Origin: Hyphomicrobiales bacterium
GTDB taxonomy: Bacteria; Pseudomonadota; Alphaproteobacteria; Rhizobiales; Rhizobiaceae
Assembly (NCBI GenBank): GCA_900469955.1
Contig: UBYX01000020.1
Span: 1 to 64,000 of the forward strand
Length of the DNA: 64,000 nt
Direction of reading: 5' to 3'
Shown here in pieces: positions 1-9,227 of this stretch. A program made the translations under genes and the position numbers. How positions within the stretch are numbered: the first letter of the stretch is position 1; each line of letters opens with the position of its first letter. The notes beneath the pieces were generated by a model. It had not been told where the DNA came from. It worked only from the letters and a program-made list of their open reading frames with translations, and searched no databases.

Positions 1-10
1 AGGGACGATC

Positions 11-36
11 TGTTACCTATATCTCCGGTATGGACA
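11..36. mobile_element. IS481-family-like terminus (remnant or end of an element extending left of the window)
   Basis: TGTTACCTATATCTCCGG at 11-28 closely matches TGTTACCTATGTCTCAGG at 22,702-22,719, just 3' of the IS481-type transposase later in the window. Both have the same orientation, and both lie close to the 3' end of a minus-strand tRNA gene. I read this as the right end of a related element whose body is outside the window. The inference rests on the short match only. Confidence 0.5.
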
Positions 37-45
37 GGTTTTAGC

Positions 46-122
46 TGGTCGGAGTGGAGTGATTCGAACACTCGACCCCCACGTCCCGAACGTGGTGCGC
101 TACCAGACTGCGCTACACTCCG
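46..122 (-). tRNA. tRNA-Pro (anticodon CGG)
   Basis: The minus strand folds as a complete 77-nt tRNA with an encoded CCA end (plus-strand TGG at 46-48). The acceptor stem CGGAGTG pairs with CACTCCG. The anticodon arm CCACG-TTCGGGA-CGTGG gives anticodon CGG, which reads proline CCG. The T arm carries GTTCGAATC. An IS-like terminus lies 10 nt beyond its 3' end. Confidence 0.97.
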
Positions 123-366
123 TGACCAGCGCCGCTTCTATAGACCAGCATTTTTCATTCCACAAGCACTCGTCTTTAAAATTTCCACATGGCGTTGGGC
201 AGGCGATACAGATCGCAAACCCCCACCGTTGCAAAAAGGAAGCGTCGAAAAGATTTTGATACCGGCAGCGCCCGCCGGGCTCACATAACCAGCCCCAATT
301 TGCTACCTGCAAACGTCAAAAGACGGCTCTGTCTGACGTTATAAACACATAGGATTTTGTCCAACC

Positions 367-723
367 ATGTATCACCGCCTCTCCGCATCCGCCGTCCTAT
401 TCGCCCTGATCCTTTCGGCTTGCACGACAGCGGGTGCCGCTAGAAATCCGATTGAGACTCGGTGGGTGGGTCGCTCGGCCGGCGAGTTTTTCGCCAAGTA
501 CAGTCCGCCAATCAGCGACAGTCAGGAAGGCTCTTCGACCATCTACAATTGGCGCGGTGGCTACAAACGAATCAAAGCAAAGAATTCACGTACTGTAAGT
601 GTAAGTTGTTCCGCCAAGATCACTGTCTCGGATAGTTACATCATTCGCGATATCACTATCGTGTCGGACCGGCCTGGCGCTACAAGCCCCAGTTACTGCG
701 CGGAACTCTTGACCGGGGAATAG
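367..723 (+). CDS. Small lipoprotein of unknown function
   Basis: A 118-aa protein with a lipoprotein signal: basic start, hydrophobic core, then lipobox LSAC with the acylated Cys near residue 19. The mature part contains GEFFAKYSPP and two further cysteines (CSAK and SYCAE) that could form a disulfide. I do not recognise a family. It stands alone downstream of tRNA-Pro and reads away from the convergent methyltransferase gene. Cell-envelope location is predicted from the signal only. Confidence 0.7.
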   Translation: MYHRLSASAVLFALILSACTTAGAARNPIETRWVGRSAGEFFAKYSPPISDSQEGSSTIYNWRGGYKRIKAKNSRTVSVSCSAKITVSDSYIIRDITIVSDRPGATSPSYCAELLTGE

Positions 724-963
724 ACGAATGCTTTGTTCATATGGCAGTTTTGTCGTTCGGGTCTAACGCTTCGCGACGGCGGCTGCCTGGGCCATTTCTT
801 CATTCGCCGCCGATTCGATCCGCTCGACCTTTTAGGCCGTTTCGAACCGAAGTCGCGCTTCGTTAGGGGCATGCCACTACGGGGTATCGACATCAACGCA
901 AATGGCCCGCGTCAAGCCGTATGGACACGGCGAACGATAAAAAGCGGAACGCACGGACGCAGG

Positions 964-1836
964 TTAGGGATTAAGATGTTCCGCGAAGATAGGAACGTGG
1001 GCAGAACCCGCTGCAATTTCACCTTCCAGATCGAGCAGGAGTTCTTCGCGCTTTGTCTTGGATTTTCCATTTTTTCTCAAGCTGACAATAAATTCCGAAT
1101 TTTTGGCGTCAGTTGAAAAATATGCAGCTTCATGCAATCCGATGAATCCGAGAACCTGCAAGTCTAAAATCAAAAGTCGAAAACTTGCTGGTGTAAAACA
1201 CCATACGTGACAATCCTTGTACAGCGTTTTAGCTGCCTCCATAGAACGCCTAGCTTGATCCGCGTTGAACCGCAGCTGAAACTCTTTTCTATCCTCGTCT
1301 GTGAAACTATGCTTTCCGCCATTAAACACATTGTAGAGCAGGCCTGCGGCCACAACACCTGGTGATGGCATTCGCCTGCCCGCAAGATGTGCATCTATGG
1401 CCACGCTGACATCACTATGCGGTCGAAAATGATCGAAACAAAATCGCTTATCTGGAACGATTAGAGATATTACGCCATCCCCATCTATCAGACGCTCGCA
1501 ATCTCTCAGAAAAGCAATAACATCGGGCACGTGCTCAATCACATGAGATGCAATGATCCATTTGTACCGTCCTTCGGAACCGATCAGATCCACTAAAGAG
1601 CGACCATCAAACACGTAATCGACGTCTTCTATACGAGGATTGTAATTGTACTTCTTCCTCAACTCCTCGGTGCCTAGATGGTCAACAATTTCGACGTTAA
1701 AGCCTTCGGCTCTTGGCGCAAGGGGACTATAGCTGGGACCAATTTCCAGACCCAATCCAGCTTTGTCGATAAGCCAAAACACACGGCCTTTCCTATCTCG
1801 CGGAGGAGAAAGATAGGATTCGTCTGAGGCGTTCAT
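964..1836 (-). CDS. Class I SAM-dependent methyltransferase
   Basis: A protein of about 290 aa read from the ATG at 1836; the frame stays open to 1926 but the extra residues look non-coding. Motif I is LEIGPSYSPL, followed by an acidic strand end (VEIVDHLG). The SHVIEHVPD stretch and the VPDKRFCFDHFRP segment are typical of class I Rossmann methyltransferases acting on sugars or small molecules. It lies at the left edge of the polysaccharide island, divergent from a second methyltransferase gene, so methylation of a capsular sugar is a reasonable inference. The substrate cannot be read from the sequence. Confidence 0.8.
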   Translation of the reverse strand: MNASDESYLSPPRDRKGRVFWLIDKAGLGLEIGPSYSPLAPRAEGFNVEIVDHLGTEELRKKYNYNPRIEDVDYVFDGRSLVDLIGSEGRYKWIIASHVIEHVPDVIAFLRDCERLIDGDGVISLIVPDKRFCFDHFRPHSDVSVAIDAHLAGRRMPSPGVVAAGLLYNVFNGGKHSFTDEDRKEFQLRFNADQARRSMEAAKTLYKDCHVWCFTPASFRLLILDLQVLGFIGLHEAAYFSTDAKNSEFIVSLRKNGKSKTKREELLLDLEGEIAAGSAHVPIFAEHLNP

Positions 1837-2221
1837 ATGTGGACCGTACTGCTCTGTCTTGTTCCGAGGAGCATAGCTGCTCCCCCCAAAAACAATCAAT
1901 AAGATTCGGCAAACTTTGCCAATCAAATATTCGATCGTTTGCGCACATATTTGGCTGGATGAAGGAAAATATGAGATGCCCTAATCATTTGCCAAGCATG
2001 CCTTGTTTGGACCCCGAGGACAGCCTTTCACAGTAACCAAACTAAAATTTTGGTCGGCATGCTGCATGTTTCACAGATCGGCTTTCGTTAGAGATCTCCA
2101 CGCCCCTGCTTCCATGAAATATCTAAAGCTTGGAAAGCCGGCGACCTGGTGCTATCTGCTTTCCTGCTCGTCGTCGCCGTCGAGCTTTCATGCATGGCTT
2201 CATTTCCGGTTAGATCCTCCC

Positions 2222-2968
2222 ATGACAGACGATATCATTCATCCCGCGCACGACGGCCTTCACTATCAGGAAGTTCTCTCGGCACTTTCGAAAAAGCGCT
2301 CGGTTCAACGTTATCTGGAGATCGGCGTGTGTGGAGGGCAGACCTTCGCCAAGGTCTCCTGTGAAACGGCGATAGCAATAGACCCGTATTTCCTCCTCAA
2401 TACGAATGTTATGTTCGGTAAAAAGCAAGCTTTCTTTTTCCAGATGGAGAGCGACTCTTTTTTCCGAACCACTGACGCGAATAGATATCTTGGTGGAGCG
2501 CCGGATTTAGTATTTTTGGATGGAATGCATGTATTCGAGTATCTTCTACGAGACTTTCACAACGTAGAAAAGTTTTGTGCCAAGCATACCTTAATTGCGA
2601 TTCACGATTGCCTACCGTTGACGCGGACAATGGCGAATCGAAGCGAAGAAATCGCTCGAGAGATGAGCAAAGGCTCATTTTACGAGAACTGGTGGACTGG
2701 CGATGTCTGGAAACTTGTGCCGATAATAAAAAAATACCGACCGGATCTGAGGATCGTTGCGGTGAACGCGCCCCCGACGGGCCTCGTCTTCATCACCAAT
2801 CTAGATACACAATCTCAGGTTTTATCGGATAAATATCTCGATATCGTAGGGGAATTTATGGGCGAATCCTCTTCGAAAGCATTGGACTCTTTCTATGAGA
2901 CCATCGAAATCGTAACCACCGAGGCTATTCTCAACCATTTCGATCACAGTCTGTATTTTCGCTCGTGA
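2222..2968 (+). CDS. Class I SAM-dependent methyltransferase (Methyltransf_24-like)
   Basis: About 248 aa from ATG 2222 (MTDDIIHPAHDG). In-frame upstream starts at 2114 or 2003 would add a low-complexity stretch that does not look conserved. YLEIGVCGGQTF is motif I, AIDPYF the acidic end of strand 2, and PDLVFLDGMHVFEYLLRD plus AIHDCLP match the family that methylates sugar residues in surface glycans and cephalosporin-like substrates. The DNA is A/T-rich relative to the right half of the window. It faces the SGNH-like gene tail to tail with a 21-bp gap. Confidence 0.78.
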   Translation: MTDDIIHPAHDGLHYQEVLSALSKKRSVQRYLEIGVCGGQTFAKVSCETAIAIDPYFLLNTNVMFGKKQAFFFQMESDSFFRTTDANRYLGGAPDLVFLDGMHVFEYLLRDFHNVEKFCAKHTLIAIHDCLPLTRTMANRSEEIAREMSKGSFYENWWTGDVWKLVPIIKKYRPDLRIVAVNAPPTGLVFITNLDTQSQVLSDKYLDIVGEFMGESSSKALDSFYETIEIVTTEAILNHFDHSLYFRS

Positions 2969-2989
2969 CGAGCACCCTTTCCGCGTTTG

Positions 2990-4189
2990 CTATCGGCACA
3001 GACAGAGCAAAAGCTCGATTCCTTTCAACGTAGGAAGAAGTTCGACACCCAGGTCAACAATATTGTCGTATTGCGGAGATTCAGCGTAAACAGCCGCATT
3101 GCATCGAGATAGCCACTCTACAAGCCGTGAAGACGCTGGAGCCTTCAGATAGGACAAATCCATGTGCCGGCGGGAGACGATTTCTCTAGTAACAGCCGCC
3201 CAGGGAAATATCGTAACTTCCGGTCCACTATTCACGCGGCTAATGCGGGCTTGTATATCCTGGAACCGTCCAGGCGAGAAATCCTCCCGATGGGCGCCAT
3301 GATCGGTCACAAAAAGGACTTTCCCGATATTGTGAGCCGCAACGTATTCAACGATGCCGTCGAAATTCATGGAATGGACATGAATGCCCATAGTTTTCAA
3401 GGTTTGCAGAGGGCGGCCAAAGAGTTGCCTCAGGACGCTTTTCACCCAGACCGAATCTCCGGTCACAAGTAGCGGTGTTGCGTCTCCAGGCTGAACCCAA
3501 GAGCTGACCTGCTCGTCCATCCACGCAATACTCTCTCTGAGGGCGTCAGCGGGTCGCTTCGTCAATACGCGCAAGGCTAGGTAACGGAATCCCAAAGCTG
3601 AGGGATGGAGATTGTCATCTATGTAAAGCGTCCTTAAAATCTGGGGAGGCGCTTTAGACAACGCTGTCAGATCATCACTCTGGAGACGACTAAAGTCCCA
3701 AATCGGATGACGATAGCTTCCGTCATTCAAATATTTCCCAAGCAGGACGTCTTCATTGCGTCTTGTTAGTGCAGTCCAATGAACGATTTCCAGCTTAGAT
3801 CCGAACATCTCGCGCCATTGGTCAAGAGCCTTAACACATCGTTCAAAAAGAAGCCTATCCACCGAAGGATTCAAGTATTCCCGGCTTACGTTGCGATGTC
3901 CATCCGAGAAGAGAGCCTCGGGAGGAGGAGACACGCCGGCAATGGAATTGCCAAAACGAAAGTCGGGGACAACCAACAATAGCTTGTCGGCGGAGGGCGC
4001 AAGTATCTTGGCCCGTGCCAGAAGATGTGCGCTCCAGATCGGCAGACCGCCACCGCCAACGAAGGTGGTGTGGAGAAATGGCGATTGAAGCGCTCCCTTC
4101 GAAACAGCATGCTCCCAACGCACGACGTGAGATGGTCCGAGAACTACGACGTTTTTATCAAAAACAACGTCTTCGTCTTCTGATTTCAT
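2990..4189 (-). CDS. SGNH-hydrolase-like protein in the capsule locus
   Basis: A 399-aa protein with no signal peptide. VVLGPSHVVRWE near the N terminus resembles the block-I region of SGNH folds, here GPSH rather than GDS. DDNLHPSALGFRYLALR around residue 200 resembles the DxxH block V. The C-terminal half holds a second nucleotide-binding-like stretch (VLFVTDHGAHRED). It is co-directional with the next two glycosyltransferase genes (9-bp gap to 4199). A role in acyl or other modification of the glycan is inferred. The family is not certain and the missing GDS serine makes activity doubtful. Confidence 0.55.
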   Translation of the reverse strand: MKSEDEDVVFDKNVVVLGPSHVVRWEHAVSKGALQSPFLHTTFVGGGGLPIWSAHLLARAKILAPSADKLLLVVPDFRFGNSIAGVSPPPEALFSDGHRNVSREYLNPSVDRLLFERCVKALDQWREMFGSKLEIVHWTALTRRNEDVLLGKYLNDGSYRHPIWDFSRLQSDDLTALSKAPPQILRTLYIDDNLHPSALGFRYLALRVLTKRPADALRESIAWMDEQVSSWVQPGDATPLLVTGDSVWVKSVLRQLFGRPLQTLKTMGIHVHSMNFDGIVEYVAAHNIGKVLFVTDHGAHREDFSPGRFQDIQARISRVNSGPEVTIFPWAAVTREIVSRRHMDLSYLKAPASSRLVEWLSRCNAAVYAESPQYDNIVDLGVELLPTLKGIELLLCLCR

Positions 4190-4198
4190 ACCAGTTCT

Positions 4199-6022
4199 CT
4201 AGCCTCGTTTCATGCGACTTGCATTGAGCTTCCTGAGCACTTTGTTGATCTCAGACACCAATGACCGGGGTGGAGCGATCGGGTAAGGTTCCGCCGTAGG
4301 GGAGGCATTGCCAAGGCGCCCCTTTTTCGGCAACGGAAAAACGGAAGACGGGGCAATACCTCCCTCTTCCAAGTTCCAAGTGACGACCTCCCCTTCTGTG
4401 ATAAATAGTAATCGGGTTCCTCTTATCTCTGCGGATGACAGAAGAGCCGTTGCGCCGAAACCCACCGGATAGTTAATTGACGGGTGGACTTTGCGGACAT
4501 CAGGTCGATCGAAAAGATCCGCATAGCCTAGGATTTCTCCTTTAGCATCAGAGACCGCCACCAACCTGATGGGAGAATGTCCATTTCCTCGTCGCGCTAC
4601 CCAACCTCGAATCAGCAACCGGTAGCCAGTTGGCAAGCTTTCGCCCTTTATCTGGTCGACATGCCCCATATAGGTGGAATCAAGAATTCCGACTTCTTTG
4701 GGAAGGGTGATAAGTTTGAGCTTGGTGTCAGTTTTACCGATTTCCTCATCGATAATCGAATAGCCCTGCGAAGAGGATGCTATCAGCAAATTGGTGTATT
4801 CGACGGGCGTCAGGCCTGCAGTTGTCCCCTGAATTATTCCCCGTACGCTTCTAGAAAGGCTTTCGGAGTTTTTTGGAAGCAGAATATGGCGGCACAGCAC
4901 CGTTACCAACCGGTTTACCCGTTCCGGATCCAATGTCCATTTGCCAGTATCCAGAAACTCTTGGGAGGCTTTTTTCAGATGATACCCGATGTCATAGACG
5001 GCCGTTCCGTAGACGAGACCGGGAACTCCCAAGAGAAGCGCCTCAAAACTGACTGAGCTGTTGATGGAGCATACTGCAACGGCCCCCGAAAGAATTGGAA
5101 TAAACTGAGTTGCCGGTAACGTTCTCTCAAGGACGGCAACATCGTCGTCAAATTCCCGCGCATAATTCAGGGCTTCGATTTCATATACCAAGTTAATGGG
5201 TCGTACCGGCGCCCCCGGATGCCCCTTTACAACAACCTTAAAACCAAGGCCTATCAGCCTCGGAAGCAGAAACTGCAGAAACTCTTTTGGCGTGGTGAAC
5301 TCGGAGTGACATATAGTATTCAAGTCATCCGCCAGCTGTAACGCTACAACGACATAGGGTTGGCCGGTTTCCCAAGGTAAGACTGGCGAAGTGGCCTGAA
5401 GCTCCAACACCGACGGTTTTTCTTCATCGGCAGCCGCCGAGAGACCGAGCCACGTCGCCGCCGGCAATACTTTTTCGCTCGGATATGTATCCAGATCGAT
5501 CGACAGAAAGCTGGCGGAGCCATTGGTACCGCGGCAGTCGATATAAAGTGTCTCTGGAAAGGGAGAACGCGTCGGTCCAAGCTCCAAGTGTAGAACAGGC
5601 AAATCCAAAGCAGCAGCAAAGCGTCTAACCGCTCCATTCTCCGACCAAAGAAGGATAAGGTCGAATTGATACTCTCCTCGGATTCTCTCAAGCGTCTTTC
5701 GATAGAACTCCGACAACTCTCCCTCGCCTTGTACAAGAAGTGTTCTCCGGCCAATTTCATCATCCGTCCATTCGGACAGAGATGAGGAAATGAACGCACT
5801 CTCATCCTCGGTGGGAGTTATAAGTTTTTCGACATAGTCGGAATTTTTTCTAAGTTCGGCCAAGACGATTTCATTGGAAAACAGCCGCCACTCAATTTCC
5901 GTCGAATCCATACGGGAGAGCAGTCCCGCCATGAATTTTCCAACATCCAGGAACTCGGTGAATGAATTACGAAGGGGATGCGGCTCCACAAAAATTAGAA
6001 CCCTCTTGTGAACGCTAGGCAA
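4199..6022 (-). CDS. Capsule polysaccharide glycosyltransferase of the Capsule_synth/GT99 type
   Basis: A 607-aa protein. The middle (about residues 220-390) carries YVVVALQLADDL, VVVKGHPGAP and CSINSSVSFEALLLGVPGLV. This is the pattern of the KpsC/KpsS and WbbB-GT99 glycosyltransferases, where KGHP and the SINSSVSFEAL loop contact the nucleotide sugar. Those families typically use CMP-Kdo, but donor specificity here is not readable. After about residue 455 comes a beta-rich module (IRGWVARRGNG, VAVSDAKGEILGYADLF) that looks like an accessory glycan-binding or scaffolding domain. The start overlaps the stop of the upstream glycosyltransferase by 8 bp, indicating translational coupling. Confidence 0.7.
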   Translation of the reverse strand: MPSVHKRVLIFVEPHPLRNSFTEFLDVGKFMAGLLSRMDSTEIEWRLFSNEIVLAELRKNSDYVEKLITPTEDESAFISSSLSEWTDDEIGRRTLLVQGEGELSEFYRKTLERIRGEYQFDLILLWSENGAVRRFAAALDLPVLHLELGPTRSPFPETLYIDCRGTNGSASFLSIDLDTYPSEKVLPAATWLGLSAAADEEKPSVLELQATSPVLPWETGQPYVVVALQLADDLNTICHSEFTTPKEFLQFLLPRLIGLGFKVVVKGHPGAPVRPINLVYEIEALNYAREFDDDVAVLERTLPATQFIPILSGAVAVCSINSSVSFEALLLGVPGLVYGTAVYDIGYHLKKASQEFLDTGKWTLDPERVNRLVTVLCRHILLPKNSESLSRSVRGIIQGTTAGLTPVEYTNLLIASSSQGYSIIDEEIGKTDTKLKLITLPKEVGILDSTYMGHVDQIKGESLPTGYRLLIRGWVARRGNGHSPIRLVAVSDAKGEILGYADLFDRPDVRKVHPSINYPVGFGATALLSSAEIRGTRLLFITEGEVVTWNLEEGGIAPSSVFPLPKKGRLGNASPTAEPYPIAPPRSLVSEINKVLRKLNASRMKRG

Positions 6023-7109
6023 TTTTCGCCTCCCACGTACGTATTACATTATCCACATCTACCAGACCGACCACTCGCCGGACCTCAGCCTCGCGCTCAG
6101 CCGGCGTCAGCGAAAAGGGAGTCGTCAATGCCTCCACCCACTGTTCAAAGCCGACGCATTTCCTTAGGAGAGTTGATTCGAATCGGTCTATATCCGGTAT
6201 GGGTGTAGCCACAACCGTGCATCCGACTGCCGCGGCCTCAAAAAACTTCAAGCCACTCTTACATTCGGTAAACAGATTACGCTCAAGCGGGGCCACAACC
6301 GTTTCGACCTGCGCCATAACGGCCGGCAATCGGTGAAACGGTACGACTGCGTGCCGGTGCTCCACGCGAGTTCCTAGTTTCAGCAACTCCTCGGGAATTT
6401 TTGCTGGGCCGAGGACAAGCATCCGCGCCTCAGCATCCATTTCCAACGCGCTCGCGAGAGCGGGGGCAATATCCGCTAGGTCTTTGTCGTGAGTGGCAGT
6501 TCCCGCGAAATATCCAAACCTATACTCCCGACGCCTGTCCCGCATCCTCTCGCGGATAAGCTGCGCAGTGCCCTGAAAACCTGGGTCCAACGCATTTGAT
6601 ATCACCTCAGCCTGCTTTGGTCCGAATAACGCTTGCACCTCTCTAGCCAATGGGGACGTAGAGACCGTAAATCTACTGAAATATCGCGCAGCGGCTGCGT
6701 TTCTCGCCAAATAGCGAGCGGTATTGGTTATAGATTCGCCGCGAAATCGATAGGCGGGCGTCAACCAAGCATCACCAACATTTATAATATAGTCATCATA
6801 ATCAGCAACTATTCTTTCGGATTTATTCATCACACAAAGGTAATCACCGATACGTTCATTCATGACCGGACGATGGAAGACCAAAATTTCGAAATCTTCG
6901 TATTTTTTTGTGTGTTCTTCAAAATCTACCTGAGACGTAACTGCCGTCCGGAAACCGCGTCGAGAAAGAGCAGCGGCTGGTGTATAGCAACGGTAGCGCG
7001 TTGACGGGTCTTTGAAAGGCCGCTTGGTTTGTGACGTATTACTCACAAACAAAATAGATCTGGTCCTCAAAAAAAACTCCTTGCTGAAGTCCGCTATGGA
7101 TGTCGCCAT
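6015..7109 (-). CDS. Glycosyltransferase, GT-B fold (family 1/4-like)
   Basis: About 364 aa from ATG 7109 (MATSIADFSKEF); the open frame to 7277 is probably not coding. RYRCYTPAAALSRRGF at the N terminus and FGYFAGTATHDKDL, ARMLVLGP, APLERNLFTECKSGLKFFEAAAVG in the C-terminal half are the nucleotide-sugar-binding features of GT-B retaining enzymes, with the ExxxxxKxxE-type segment before AAAVGCTVVATP. It is the first gene of a minus-strand run with the 607-aa transferase and the SGNH-like gene. It is divergent from the methyltransferase at 7318. Confidence 0.8.
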   Translation of the reverse strand: MATSIADFSKEFFLRTRSILFVSNTSQTKRPFKDPSTRYRCYTPAAALSRRGFRTAVTSQVDFEEHTKKYEDFEILVFHRPVMNERIGDYLCVMNKSERIVADYDDYIINVGDAWLTPAYRFRGESITNTARYLARNAAAARYFSRFTVSTSPLAREVQALFGPKQAEVISNALDPGFQGTAQLIRERMRDRRREYRFGYFAGTATHDKDLADIAPALASALEMDAEARMLVLGPAKIPEELLKLGTRVEHRHAVVPFHRLPAVMAQVETVVAPLERNLFTECKSGLKFFEAAAVGCTVVATPIPDIDRFESTLLRKCVGFEQWVEALTTPFSLTPAEREAEVRRVVGLVDVDNVIRTWEAKIA

Positions 7110-7317
7110 CCGAATCCCATTAGGACACAACGATTCTCGTAAACGCAATATCCGCTTTCGCCAACCCAAAACGGCAGCGGTCGCCTCGTTCTGGCAACAA
7201 TGGCGCCATTCCAAACGGGGGATCCCGATAGGTTGCCTTTCGGGCAGAGCATTATTATGTGGATGAAATGCGATCAATGTCAGTCAGAGGCGGCGGAGTC
7301 CATTGCGAGATAATTTC

Positions 7318-8169
7318 ATGTTGCGGATCAAGAACCTTCTTCGCCGCTCAGCCCCTCCAAGCGAGAAAGCGACGGAAGGGGTTTTCAATCAATATAGCCA
7401 CGATCTGCCCGCCCACCAGAATGCCATTGATCTTCTTCCAGGGTGGAATTCCGCATTTCCGGCTCACACAAATCTGCAGGCAGGAGTCCACCCGCTGTTC
7501 GTAGATGGCCGGATAAAATGGGCCATTGGTCAGTTTGGTCCTCTCGACGATAAAAAAATTCTCGAGATCGGTCCGCTGGAGGGCATGCATACTTACATGC
7601 TCAACAGTTACAAGCCTGCTCTGATTGATGCCATTGAAGCGAACAAGCAGTGTTTTCTACGCTGCCTTGTCACGAAGGAAGTGCTTGGGATCGAGCGCGC
7701 GCATTTCTATCTTGGTGACGCGTTGAGATGGCTGGAGGAGAAGGACGTATTTTACGACCTGGCAATCGCATCAGGGGTGCTCTACCACATGGCCGACCCC
7801 GGGCAATTCCTTTGTGCACTTGCAAAGCGGTGCGATAGCCTATTCATATGGACGCATTATTTCGACGATGCCGCCATGCCGGCAGAGGACCTGCGCCGAC
7901 TCGCATTCAGCGGCAATTCGAAGATGCAGCAGTTCGGGAACATTTCCGTGCGCTATTATGAGCGCCGCTACTTCAATGCCAATGCAAACAACGACTTCTG
8001 CGGCGGCATGAAAGATCGGCACTACTGGATGCATCGCGACGACATCATTGGGCTTCTTGCAGAATTCGGCTTCTCCGATATCGTCATCTCACAAGACGAT
8101 CCAAACCACAGTGGCGGCCCCTGCTTCTCCCTCTTTGCGAAGCGCAGCTCTGCAACACAGAAGGGCTAG
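7318..8169 (+). CDS. Class I SAM-dependent methyltransferase (CmoB/DUF1698-like fold)
   Basis: About 283 aa from ATG 7318 (MLRIKNLL); a TTG at 7303 is an alternative. ILEIGPLEGMHTYML is the SAM loop, AHFYLGDALRWLE follows, and IASGVLYHMADP with a later DRHYWMHRDDIIGLL resembles methyltransferases related to the tRNA wobble-uridine enzymes, which include many sugar methyltransferases. It opens the plus-strand operon that continues into the kps export genes (2 bp to the next start). A glycan-modifying role is therefore favoured over tRNA modification. Confidence 0.78.
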   Translation: MLRIKNLLRRSAPPSEKATEGVFNQYSHDLPAHQNAIDLLPGWNSAFPAHTNLQAGVHPLFVDGRIKWAIGQFGPLDDKKILEIGPLEGMHTYMLNSYKPALIDAIEANKQCFLRCLVTKEVLGIERAHFYLGDALRWLEEKDVFYDLAIASGVLYHMADPGQFLCALAKRCDSLFIWTHYFDDAAMPAEDLRRLAFSGNSKMQQFGNISVRYYERRYFNANANNDFCGGMKDRHYWMHRDDIIGLLAEFGFSDIVISQDDPNHSGGPCFSLFAKRSSATQKG

Positions 8170-8171
8170 AT

Positions 8172-9227
8172 TTGCTATTCAACGTCCATCGCGATGAAGG
8201 GCACAATGTTGAAGGATATTTGATCCCTGAAGGCTTTTCCGATGTGCCGAAAATTCTGGTTTCCGATGCCGAGGGCGACATCGCCGAGATTGAGTGCGAT
8301 CAACTGCACCAAGCGGTGAAATCGTCAGGGCGACATGAGACGGGGCTGGTCGGCTTCAAGCTCACAGAAAACAACATTCCAGGACTTCGGCACCGCTCGA
8401 CCCTTTTCATTCGGGATGTGAAGTCCGGCTTGCTGCTATATCGCCGGCCCCTACGACCGACGCAGATCAACATGAAGGTCGTGCGAATAGAAACCCAGCT
8501 CATCCCGCATATCACCCTTGATCGGGAGATGGTTCGACATTTTCAGTACGCTCTGCCGCTAATCGACCGGTTCGGCCAGGAGACTATTCTCCAGGCCTTT
8601 CTTCTCGCTACCATGAAATCGATCTATATCAGCGGCCGCCTCCAAGTTCGCAGTTATCAGGAATTTCTGGACAAAGGATTCAAGGGAATCGCTCTGCTGT
8701 CAGAGCCTTATTACGAAATGGCGTTGCGAATAGCTACGCTCAAGCGCTGCTCGACGGTGAAGCCTGTTTTTCTTGGGGAGCGCGACATGATGTCGCTGTC
8801 AGCAGCCATCAGTTACTTCTCCGAACTTGACCTCAGCGACACCGATGCGATCGGGAAAGCGCTAAAGAAAGCTCCTCCCAAAGTTCGCATCGTGCTTCTA
8901 TCTCCAACGACGCGGCAGTTCGCATGCGCCGATCCGGAGCAGCCGTCAACACGCCGCGATATCGCGTTCGCGATGGATCTAATTTCGCGATTCGAGGTCA
9001 TTGGGCATATTAACGACACACTGGCGTTTGCTTCTTCCTTGGGAGAACTTTGTAATCTTGATATGGATCATATCCCGATCTTGCAACGCAACCCAGCTGT
9101 CGATCGTATGGCTTCGGAACTTCGGACACTTGCAGTCGCTGAGTCGTATATAGAAGACGATCTGATCCTGGACTACTACGTGCGCCAAGCAATGGAGACC
9201 GGCTCTTCGTATGACACCCGACCGTAA
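8172..9227 (+). CDS. Protein of unknown function in the capsule export operon
   Basis: A 351-aa protein from TTG 8172, preceded by GAAGGGC; no in-frame ATG lies near the start. I do not recognise a family. The first about 100 residues look beta-rich (EGYLIPEGFSDVP, LVGFKLTENNIPGL, LLYRRPLRP), similar in texture to accessory modules in the locus glycosyltransferases. The rest is helical (VRHFQYALPLIDRFG, YQEFLDKGFKGIALL, VRIVLLSPTTRQFAC). No signal or membrane segment is seen. It sits 2 bp after a methyltransferase gene and overlaps kpsE by 17 bp, so it should be made with the exporter. Confidence 0.75.
   Translation: MLFNVHRDEGHNVEGYLIPEGFSDVPKILVSDAEGDIAEIECDQLHQAVKSSGRHETGLVGFKLTENNIPGLRHRSTLFIRDVKSGLLLYRRPLRPTQINMKVVRIETQLIPHITLDREMVRHFQYALPLIDRFGQETILQAFLLATMKSIYISGRLQVRSYQEFLDKGFKGIALLSEPYYEMALRIATLKRCSTVKPVFLGERDMMSLSAAISYFSELDLSDTDAIGKALKKAPPKVRIVLLSPTTRQFACADPEQPSTRRDIAFAMDLISRFEVIGHINDTLAFASSLGELCNLDMDHIPILQRNPAVDRMASELRTLAVAESYIEDDLILDYYVRQAMETGSSYDTRP

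Noticed and set aside
724..963. Possible gene remnant on the minus strand around 760-850 (KVERIESAANEEMAQAAAVAKR)
   Set aside because: The phrase looks coding-like but is only about 22 codons between stops with no start signal. I see nothing supportable in this gap.
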